NCBI GenBank assembly: GCA_966186435.1
Contig: CBIFWW010000111.1
Coordinates: 1 to 11,148, forward strand
Reading direction: 5' to 3'
Length of the DNA stretch: 11,148 bases
Source of the DNA: CBIFWW01 sp966186435
GTDB lineage: Bacteria > Pseudomonadota > Gammaproteobacteria > Enterobacterales > Enterobacteriaceae
Positions 6,156 to 11,148 of this stretch are shown piece after piece (within the stretch, counting starts at the first letter, position 1; each line of letters opens with the position of its first letter). The notes under the pieces were generated by a model that had not been told where the DNA came from, searched no databases, and saw only the letters and a program-made list of their open reading frames with translations. A program made the position numbers and the translations under genes.

Positions 6156-6234
6156 GCGGGATTATCCTGTTGCTTGCGTTCACTCTCATCATCGAGAGGA
6201 AAAATTCGGGTACGCTAAAATGAATGCGTCTCAT
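6148..6234 (-). CDS. uof: Leader ORF uof, translationally coupled to fur
   Basis: A 28-codon ORF beginning MRRIHFSV and ending NRIIPHD, whose TGA stop lies inside the fur start region (ATGACTGA), an 8-nt overlap. In E. coli, uof also has 28 codons, starts in the same TATAATG context and, as I recall it, also ends IPHD. There, translation of uof is coupled to fur, and the small RNA RyhB represses fur by blocking uof. Length, frame and overlap are all kept here although much of the middle differs, which supports a real conserved ORF. No strong Shine-Dalgarno is seen. Its product is not known to act by itself. Confidence 0.8.
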   Translation of the reverse strand: MRRIHFSVPEFFLSMMRVNASNRIIPHD

Positions 6235-6261
6235 TATAGAACTGCTGTTACTAAATAGAAA
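6220..6261 (-). promoter_or_regulatory. fur proximal promoter with overlapping Fur box
   Basis: On the minus strand a perfect -10 TATAAT (6238-6233) stands 17 bp after a weak -35 TTTCTA (6261-6256). The 19-mer TATAATGAGACGCATTCAT (6238-6220) matches 12 of 19 of the Fur consensus. It closely resembles the operator I recall for E. coli fur (TATAATGATACGCATTATC), so Fur would repress its own promoter. The -10 overlaps the uof start codon, so uof must be translated from a longer transcript. Confidence 0.6.
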
Positions 6262-6345
6262 CCGCAAAACATTGCGCTAAAAGGTATCTTTTAAATGAGT
6301 TCACTGCATAAGTCGTAGCGAAATCATTCGATTAAGCCGAGGGGT

Positions 6346-6375
6346 ATTGTACAGATAAGTACAGAAAAGTTACAA
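6346..6375 (-). promoter_or_regulatory. Possible distal promoter for uof-fur
   Basis: On the minus strand TTGTAA (6375-6370) and TACAAT (6351-6346) are 18 bp apart, with 4/6 and 5/6 matches to sigma-70 hexamers. A start near 6339 would include the whole uof ORF. It lies between the fldA terminator and uof. This is a motif-only assignment. Confidence 0.35.
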
Positions 6376-6410
6376 AATTGTAGCAATTATTTTTATAGTT
6401 ATCGCCTATC

Positions 6411-6434
6411 AAAACGGCGCAGCGGGTGCGCCGT
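6411..6434 (-). terminator. Terminator downstream of fldA
   Basis: On the minus strand ACGGCGCA-CCCGC-TGCGCCGT (6434-6427 with 6421-6414) forms an 8-bp GC-rich stem followed by TTTT. It starts 7 bases after the fldA stop. Some read-through would give the fldA-uof-fur transcript known in E. coli. Confidence 0.85.
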
Positions 6435-6441
6435 CTTATAA

Positions 6442-6972
6442 TTAGGCGTTGATGATGTCGTCCAGATGCAGCTCTTCAGAGACCTGCTTGACCCATTTCT
6501 CAACACGTTCTGCGGTCAATTCTGGCTGACGATCTTCATCGATAGCCAAACCAACAAAGTGGTTGTCATCTGCCAGGCCTTTGGATGCCTCGAAATGATA
6601 ACCTTCCGTTGGCCAGTGGCCCACAATAGTGGCACCGCGTGGCTCGATGATGTCGCGGATAGTCCCCAGGGCATCACAGAAGTATTCGGCATAGTCTTCC
6701 TGGTCGCCACAGCCAAACACCGCCACCAGCTTACCGTTGAAGTCTACCTCTTCCAGTGAAGGGAAGAAATCGTCCCAGTCACATTGTGCTTCACCGTAGT
6801 ACCAGGTTGGGATGCCCAGCATCAGTACGTCAAAACCTTGCAGATCTTCTTTGCTGCTTTTGGCAATGTCGTGCACTTCTGCCACATCTTTACCCAGCTG
6901 CTTTTGGATCATTTTTGCGATGTTTTCGGTATTACCGGTATCGCTGCCGAAGAAAATGCCTACGATTGCCAT
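6442..6972 (-). CDS. fldA: Flavodoxin 1
   Basis: A 176-residue FMN electron carrier that supplies electrons from ferredoxin/flavodoxin-NADP reductase to enzymes such as methionine synthase, radical-SAM enzymes and the isoprenoid pathway. Length equals E. coli FldA. The FMN phosphate loop is SDTGNTE (10-16). The flavin is sandwiched between Trp57 (in PTWYYGE) and Tyr94 (in GCGDQEDYAEYF), both at the E. coli positions. The acidic composition is typical. GAGG lies 11-14 nt before the ATG and the start matches the conserved MAIVGIFFGSDTG. It is encoded just upstream of fur on the same strand, as in other enterobacteria, where it is under SoxRS control; I did not find a clear SoxS box here. Confidence 0.98.
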   Translation of the reverse strand: MAIVGIFFGSDTGNTENIAKMIQKQLGKDVAEVHDIAKSSKEDLQGFDVLMLGIPTWYYGEAQCDWDDFFPSLEEVDFNGKLVAVFGCGDQEDYAEYFCDALGTIRDIIEPRGATIVGHWPTEGYHFEASKGLADDNHFVGLAIDEDRQPELTAERVEKWVKQVSEELHLDDIINA

Positions 6973-7153
6973 GAGTTAAATAACCTCTTGAATCTAAAAA
7001 GTATGGTGGCGTTAATTGCCCATAGATGAGGCAATCATAGCAGAACAGGCGCAGGGGCGGAAACTGTCATCGTCCCCCGGGTGCACGCTGTGCTAAATGA
7101 AAACGAGAATTTTATGACGACGAGGGCCAGGCGAACAGCTGTGCTCCTCGTTA

Positions 7154-7438
7154 TTACAAAGAGTGCAGCTTCTCCAGCTGTTCCATCAGGATGGCTTCGA
7201 TCAGCTCGCTGCGGCTAATCTCGCGGGCATCTGCCAGCTGATTCAGGGCCTCAACGGCTTCGGCATTGAGTTTTAACTCGACGCGCTTAAGCCCACGACT
7301 TTTATCGCGCTTTAGCTGGTTGCGTTTATTGATACGCAATTGTTCATCACGAGACAGCGGGTTCGTTTTTGGTCGGCCTGGGCGGCGATCGTCCGCGAAG
7401 AGATCGATCGTCGTGCGGTCCGTTTGTTCTTTTGCCAT
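7154..7438 (-). CDS. ybfE: YbfE, small ribbon-helix-helix-like protein, LexA-regulated in E. coli
   Basis: A 94-residue basic protein almost identical to E. coli YbfE in residues 1-65 (MAKEQTDRTT, then RRPGRPKTNPLSRDEQLRIN and KRNQLKRDKSRGLKRVELKL). The N-terminal half holds an AT-hook-like RRPGRPK (18-24). The C-terminal half (about 50-92) resembles a ribbon-helix-helix fold, VELKLNAEAVEALNQLADAR followed by EISRSELIEAILMEQL, suggesting DNA binding. Its function is unknown. The E. coli gene is reported as an SOS gene, and a weak LexA-like sequence lies just upstream here. The start is set by the conserved N-terminus; the Shine-Dalgarno is poor. It lies between ybfF and fldA as in E. coli. 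Confidence 0.92.
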   Translation of the reverse strand: MAKEQTDRTTIDLFADDRRPGRPKTNPLSRDEQLRINKRNQLKRDKSRGLKRVELKLNAEAVEALNQLADAREISRSELIEAILMEQLEKLHSL

Positions 7439-7446
7439 GATAAAAG

Positions 7447-7466
7447 TACTGACAGGGGAAACAAGT
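7447..7466 (-). promoter_or_regulatory. Weak candidate LexA box upstream of ybfE
   Basis: On the minus strand this reads ACTTG-N10-CAGTA, one base off the invariant CTG-N10-CAG of LexA boxes (TTG instead of CTG). One half, TACTG, is perfect. It ends 8 bp before the ybfE start. E. coli ybfE also has an imperfect LexA box at its start, which favours it slightly. Confidence 0.3.
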
Positions 7467-7495
7467 TACGGGAGCAATAGCCCCGGCGTAATACA

Positions 7496-7528
7496 GCGCG
7501 CCATGATACATGAGGTGGCAAGGCGCGC
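7496..7528. repeat. Inverted repeat in the ybfF-ybfE gap
   Basis: GCGCGCC (7496-7502) and GGCGCGC (7522-7528) are perfect complements around a 19-base loop. It lies between ybfF and ybfE and has no T-run on either side, so it is not a standard terminator. It may stabilise the ybfF 3' end. Nothing else clear is seen in 7467-7567. Confidence 0.4.
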
Positions 7529-7567
7529 CAACGCATTAGGCCGTTAAGACGTTTGGCCGCCGCGTTT

Positions 7568-8347
7568 TTAACCGATTTCTACCTGGGTTTCGAGATAACG
7601 GCGGATTGCTCGCAGCACGGCGTCGGGTTTTTCAGCATGTACCCAGTGCCCAGCCCCGGCAATTACGTGGGCTTGTGACTGGGGGAATTGGGCCACAATG
7701 GTGTCACGGTACTCCGGTAGAACGTAAGAGGAATCGCCCCCGCAGATCATTAGCGCAGGGTGGGGCCAGGCGGGCACCGTCTGCCAGCCCACAATATCGG
7801 TGTAATTACGTTTGAGCACGGGCACATTGAAGTGCCATTCCCCGGCGGCAAAGGACTTCAGAATAAACTGAATTACCCCTTCTTCACTGATTTTATGGCG
7901 CATAATGTCTGCCGCATCGCGGCGGTTGGTTGCCCCCGCGGCAGTGACGGCTTCAATGGCGGCAAAAATGGCGTCATGGCGGCGCACATGGTAAGCCACC
8001 GGGGCCATATCTATCGCTACCAGGCCCGTGACACGTTCTGGTGCGATAGCGGTGACGGTCATGGCAGTTTTACCGCCCATTGAGTGCCCAATCAGGGTGG
8101 CCCGGGGGAGGTTGTAGGCGTCCATGGTGTCGAGGATGTCCTGGCCAAGCGTTTGCCATGACATGTCATGGCTACGGTCCGAAAGACCGTGGTTGCGCAG
8201 GTCAACGGAGAGCACCTCGTGGTCGGTGACTAGTTCCCGAGCCAGTACCCCGAGGTTATCCAGGCTACCAAACAGGCCGTGGATTAACACCACCGGCGGA
8301 TTGTTGTTCGTTTGCTGTGCAGTTTGCAGGCGAGCGTTCAATTTCAT
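7568..8347 (-). CDS. ybfF: YbfF, alpha/beta-hydrolase esterase
   Basis: A 259-residue alpha/beta-hydrolase. The nucleophile elbow GHSMGGK puts Ser89 at the E. coli YbfF position. HGLFGS (23-28) forms the oxyanion region, DLRNHGLSD (49-57) is the conserved beta4 loop, and GAGHWVHAEKPD near the end supplies the catalytic His234. E. coli YbfF is an esterase with activity on short-chain and acyl-CoA substrates in vitro; its physiological substrate is not settled. There is no signal peptide, so it is cytoplasmic. It is divergent from seqA, with 186 bases between the start codons, and precedes ybfE on the minus strand. Confidence 0.95.
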   Translation of the reverse strand: MKLNARLQTAQQTNNNPPVVLIHGLFGSLDNLGVLARELVTDHEVLSVDLRNHGLSDRSHDMSWQTLGQDILDTMDAYNLPRATLIGHSMGGKTAMTVTAIAPERVTGLVAIDMAPVAYHVRRHDAIFAAIEAVTAAGATNRRDAADIMRHKISEEGVIQFILKSFAAGEWHFNVPVLKRNYTDIVGWQTVPAWPHPALMICGGDSSYVLPEYRDTIVAQFPQSQAHVIAGAGHWVHAEKPDAVLRAIRRYLETQVEIG

Positions 8348-8533
8348 AGCAAAGTTCTTTTTTTGGAATCGGCAGGTTAGGGTATTATGTTCACCATTAT
8401 TTCGCCCGGCCGCAAGTCATGCGCCAGATTGTAAAATCCGCGTGCTGCGTTCAGGCTTGTCGCATTCGAGGTTGGGTTTTGGTTTCATCAGCCCAATTAC
8501 TGCTCTTCAGAACGAAATCTGCACTGGAATAAG
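8348..8533. promoter_or_regulatory. Divergent ybfF / seqA control region
   Basis: This 186-base gap must hold the promoters of both genes. Overlapping -10-like hexamers occur: TATTAT (8383-8388) toward seqA and CATAAT (complement of 8384-8389) toward ybfF. Neither has a convincing -35 at normal spacing. No GATC occurs in the gap, so SeqA autocontrol through hemimethylated sites here is unlikely. No terminator or RNA gene was seen. Confidence 0.35.
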
Positions 8534-9085
8534 ATGAAAAAGATTGAAGTTGATGACGACCTGTATCGCTACATTGCCAGTCACACACTGCATATTGGTG
8601 AAAGCGCGTCAGACATTTTACGGCGTCTATTAAAAGTAACCGCCGCGCAGCTTGGGATGCCTGCGACTGTAACTGCAGCCAAAGAAGCCCGTCCTGTGGT
8701 TTCTGCCGCTGTGGAAAAACCTGTCTCCAAGGCCCGCGACCGCGTCCGGGCGATGCGTGAACTGCTACTCTCTGATGAGTACGCCGAGCATCGCAACGCT
8801 GTGAATCGTTTCATGATGGTGCTTACCACGCTTTACTCATTGGATGAGACTGCCTTTAGCGCCGCTACTGAGTCTCTGCATGGCCGTACCCGGGTGTATT
8901 TTGCCGGGGATCAACAAACGCTGCTAAAAAACGGCAACCAGACCAAACCGAAACACGTTGTGGGGACCCCGTACTGGGTGATCACTAATACGAATACGGG
9001 CCGTAAACGCAGCATGATTGAACATATCATGCAATCAATGCAGTTCCCTGCGGAGCTGATTGAAAAAGTTTGCGGCACAATCTGA
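8534..9085 (+). CDS. seqA: SeqA, negative modulator of replication initiation
   Basis: A 183-residue protein (E. coli 181) that binds hemimethylated GATC pairs, sequesters oriC and the dnaA promoter after initiation, and helps organise new DNA. The N-terminal oligomerisation domain (1 to about 35: MKKIEVDDDLYRYIASHTLH, then IGESASDILRRLL) is followed by a variable Ala/Pro/Lys-rich linker to about 70. The C-terminal DNA-binding domain has HGRTRVYF and TNTNTGRK, where Asn152 and Asn154 correspond to the base-contacting Asn150/Asn152 of E. coli. The linker carries nearly all divergence from E. coli. GGA (8526-8528) is 5 nt before the ATG. It is followed after 26 bases by pgm, its usual operon partner. 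Confidence 0.98.
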   Translation: MKKIEVDDDLYRYIASHTLHIGESASDILRRLLKVTAAQLGMPATVTAAKEARPVVSAAVEKPVSKARDRVRAMRELLLSDEYAEHRNAVNRFMMVLTTLYSLDETAFSAATESLHGRTRVYFAGDQQTLLKNGNQTKPKHVVGTPYWVITNTNTGRKRSMIEHIMQSMQFPAELIEKVCGTI

Positions 9086-9111
9086 CACTTCACGCGTCAC
9101 AAGGATAGATA

Positions 9112-10752
9112 ATGGCCAACCATATTCGTGCGGGCCAGCCTGCACAACAGAGCGATCTTATCAACGTTGCCCAACTGACAGCCCAGTATTACGTGCTTAA
9201 GCCGGAGGCAGGCAACAGCGAACACGTGGTGAAATTCGGGACTTCCGGCCACCGTGGTAGTGCCGCCCGCCACAGCTTTAACGAGCCGCACATTCTGGCT
9301 ATCGCCCAGGCAATTGCCGAAGAACGCGCGAAGAATGGCATCACCGGCCCGTGCTACGTAGGTAAAGACACCCATGCTTTGTCTGAACCGGCATTTATTT
9401 CCGTCCTGGAGGTGCTGGCAGCCAATGGCGTCAATGTGATTGTTCAGCAGGATAACGGTTTTACGCCAACTCCTGCTGTTTCTAACGCGATTCTGGTTCA
9501 TAACCAGAAGGGCGGGGCGCAGGCTGATGGGATCGTGATTACCCCGTCCCATAACCCGCCGGAAGATGGTGGCATTAAATACAACCCACCTAATGGTGGC
9601 CCGGCTGATACCAACGTCACCAAAGTGGTGGAAGATCGTGCCAACGCGCTGCTGGCCGAGGGTCTGAAAGGGGTTAAGCGCCTGTCTCTTGACGCCGCTT
9701 ATGCCAGCGGCCACATCACCGAGCAAGACCTGGTACAGCCGTTTATTGAAGGGCTGACGGATATCGTCGATATGGCGGCTATCCAGAAAGCGGGCCTGAA
9801 GTTAGGCGTCGATCCGCTGGGTGGCTCTGGTATTGAATACTGGAAACGTATTGCTGAGCATTACAAACTAAATCTGACCATTGTTAACGATCAGGTGGAC
9901 CAGACCTTCCGCTTTATGCACCTTGATAAAGACGGCGCAATCCGCATGGACTGCTCCTCTGAGTGTGCGATGGCAGGCCTGCTGGCGCTGCGCGATAAGT
10001 TTGATCTGGCCTTCGCCAATGACCCGGATTACGATCGTCACGGTATCGTGACCCCGGCTGGTCTGATGAACCCGAACAACTACCTGGCGGTGGCAATTAA
10101 CTATCTATTCCAGCACCGTCCACAGTGGGGCAAAGACGTCGCCGTGGGTAAAACCCTGGTTTCCAGCGCCATGATTGACCGCGTGGTAAATGACCTGGGC
10201 CGTAAGCTGGTGGAAGTGCCGGTTGGCTTTAAGTGGTTTGTTGATGGCCTGCACGATGGCAGCTTCGGTTTCGGTGGTGAAGAGAGCGCCGGGGCATCGT
10301 TCCTACGTTTCAACGGCACCCCGTGGTCTACCGATAAAGACGGGATCATCATGTGCCTGTTAGCGGCAGAAATCACCGCTGTGACCGGGAAAAACCCGCA
10401 GGAACATTATAATGAGTTGGCTGCCCGCTTTGGTGCGCCAAGCTATAACCGTATCCAGGCTTCAGCCACCACCGCGCAAAAAGCGGCGCTGTCTAAGCTG
10501 TCCCCGGAAATGGTCAGTGCCAGCACCCTGGCCGGTGATCCAATCACCGCCCGCCTGACGGCTGCACCGGGTAACGGCGCTGCCATCGGTGGCCTGAAGG
10601 TGATGACGGTAAACGGCTGGTTCGCGGCCCGTCCTTCAGGCACCGAAGACGCCTACAAGATTTACTGCGAAAGCTTCCTCGGGGCTGAACATCGCCAGCA
10701 AATTGAGAAAGAAGCGGTGGAAATTGTTAGCGAAGTGCTGAAAAACGCATAA
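9112..10752 (+). CDS. pgm: Phosphoglucomutase, alpha-D-glucose specific
   Basis: A 546-residue enzyme interconverting glucose-1-phosphate and glucose-6-phosphate, feeding glycogen, UDP-glucose and trehalose metabolism and using glucose from maltose breakdown. Length equals E. coli Pgm, with very high visible identity. The phosphoserine loop TPSHNP has Ser146. The Mg2+ loop DPDYDRHG has Asp304, Asp306 and Asp308. The sugar loop GGEESAG has Glu390 and Ser392. The phosphate-binding loop RPSGTEDAYK has Arg507, Ser509 and Thr511. All four active-site loops of the alpha-D-phosphohexomutase family are intact. AAGGAT (9101-9106) precedes the ATG, 26 bases after the seqA stop, with no terminator between, so the two are co-transcribed. 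Confidence 0.98.
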   Translation: MANHIRAGQPAQQSDLINVAQLTAQYYVLKPEAGNSEHVVKFGTSGHRGSAARHSFNEPHILAIAQAIAEERAKNGITGPCYVGKDTHALSEPAFISVLEVLAANGVNVIVQQDNGFTPTPAVSNAILVHNQKGGAQADGIVITPSHNPPEDGGIKYNPPNGGPADTNVTKVVEDRANALLAEGLKGVKRLSLDAAYASGHITEQDLVQPFIEGLTDIVDMAAIQKAGLKLGVDPLGGSGIEYWKRIAEHYKLNLTIVNDQVDQTFRFMHLDKDGAIRMDCSSECAMAGLLALRDKFDLAFANDPDYDRHGIVTPAGLMNPNNYLAVAINYLFQHRPQWGKDVAVGKTLVSSAMIDRVVNDLGRKLVEVPVGFKWFVDGLHDGSFGFGGEESAGASFLRFNGTPWSTDKDGIIMCLLAAEITAVTGKNPQEHYNELAARFGAPSYNRIQASATTAQKAALSKLSPEMVSASTLAGDPITARLTAAPGNGAAIGGLKVMTVNGWFAARPSGTEDAYKIYCESFLGAEHRQQIEKEAVEIVSEVLKNA

Positions 10753-10768
10753 AGCCGATCCCGCAGAC

Positions 10769-10793
10769 AAGGGCGCTTCAGACGCCCTTTTTT
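10769..10793 (+). terminator. Terminator of the seqA-pgm operon
   Basis: AAGGGCG (10769-10775) and CGCCCTT (10783-10789) form a 7-bp stem with a 7-nt loop, followed by TTTTTT (10788-10793). It starts 16 bases after the pgm stop, and the kdpE stop lies 12 bases past it on the other strand. The minus-strand side has only TTGTCT, so it acts mainly rightward. Confidence 0.9.
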
Positions 10794-10805
10794 CATGTAT
10801 GGATG

Positions 10806-11148
10806 TCACAACATAAAGCGGTAGCCGATGCCGGTTTCTGTCAGCAGATGTTGCGGGCGGGCGGGATCATGCTCCATTTTCTGGCGCAGGTGGCCCATAT
10901 AGATGCGTAGATAGTCGCTGTGATCCACGGCATTTGGCCCCCACACCTGATTAAGCAGCTGGCGTTGGGTCATCACTTTGCCGTGGTTATTGAGCAGGGT
11001 TGCCAGCAGGCGGAATTCAATTGGGGTGAGGTGGATCTCTTCATTGCCCCGGGTGATGCGCCGGGCAGCAAGATCAACCGTGATATTTGAGAAGCTAAAC
11101 ACCGGATCGCTGGGTTGATTGGCTCCGTGGCGGCGTATGGCTACCCGC
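10806..11148 (-). CDS. kdpE: KdpE response regulator, C-terminal part (cut by window end)
   Basis: The frame stays open to the window edge and codes for about 113 residues, the hinge and DNA-binding domain of KdpE, partner of the sensor kinase KdpD and activator of the kdpFABC potassium uptake operon. RRHGANQPSDPV leads into a winged-helix domain of the OmpR/PhoB class: ITVDLAARR, HLTPIEFRLLATLLNN, QRQLLNQVWG, then HSDYLRIYMGHLRQKM and GIGYRFML. It parallels the E. coli KdpE C-terminus closely. A GTG at 11100-11102 could be mistaken for a start, but it is an internal Val codon with clear KdpE homology upstream of it. The receiver domain, with its phospho-accepting Asp, is outside the window. 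It converges with pgm. Confidence 0.95.
   Translation of the reverse strand, partial: RVAIRRHGANQPSDPVFSFSNITVDLAARRITRGNEEIHLTPIEFRLLATLLNNHGKVMTQRQLLNQVWGPNAVDHSDYLRIYMGHLRQKMEHDPARPQHLLTETGIGYRFML

Noticed and set aside
7030..7153. Terminator or small RNA between ybfE and fldA
   Set aside because: Only an imperfect CGAGG/CCTCG pairing at long range is seen, with no U-tract or clear promoter.
8124..8537. A 137-codon plus-strand ORF ending at the seqA start (ATGA overlap)
   Set aside because: Most of it is antisense to ybfF. The overlap with seqA looks like coupling but follows from the A in the fourth base of seqA; the protein has no recognisable features.
9097..9726. A 209-codon minus-strand ORF opposite pgm
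   Set aside because: It is the shadow of a highly conserved gene, with no domain and no ribosome binding site.

Overview
The window is chromosomal DNA of a member of the Enterobacterales. The reasons are near-E. coli-like Fur, FldA, YbfE, SeqA and Pgm proteins, the familiar gene order chiP-chiQ / fur-fldA-ybfE-ybfF / seqA-pgm, and an ERIC repeat. A chitobiase gene placed directly after chiPQ is an arrangement I know from Serratia and related genera, not from E. coli K-12. I would place the source near Serratia, Rahnella or Yersinia and not name a species.

Layout. 1-458 has no credible gene. It holds the control region of the chitin operon: a CRP-like site, a palindromic NagC/Mlc-like operator inside a candidate promoter, a terminator-like hairpin, an enlarged ERIC element (about 204 bp) with four consecutive hairpins, and a 12-nt match to the seed of the small RNA ChiX that covers the chiP ribosome binding site. 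459-4918 (+) is chiP (outer-membrane chitoporin), chiQ (lipoprotein) and chb/ctb (GH20 chitobiase), ending in a terminator. 4950-5561 (-) is an IprA/YaiV-family regulator. 5703-6972 (-) holds fur, the overlapping 28-codon leader ORF uof, and fldA. 7154-8347 (-) holds ybfE and ybfF. 8534-10752 (+) is the seqA-pgm pair. 10806 to the window end (-) is the C-terminal part of kdpE.

How the genes work together. ChiP admits chitooligosaccharides through the outer membrane, ChiQ is an accessory lipoprotein of unknown role, and the exported chitobiase cuts chitobiose to GlcNAc. The upstream sites suggest GlcNAc-responsive repression (NagC), catabolite activation (CRP) and ChiX silencing. Fur, uof and flavodoxin form the iron/redox block; a good Fur-box match lies in front of the IprA-like regulator gene. 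SeqA (replication sequestration) and Pgm (glucose-1-phosphate/glucose-6-phosphate conversion) share a transcript.

The genes are well-known housekeeping and chitin-use genes. I found no new multi-gene system. The most unusual part is the chiP leader, where an ERIC with a structured insert ends 9 bp from the ChiX target. Repeat, small-RNA and operator comparisons rest on remembered consensus sequences and were not searched.
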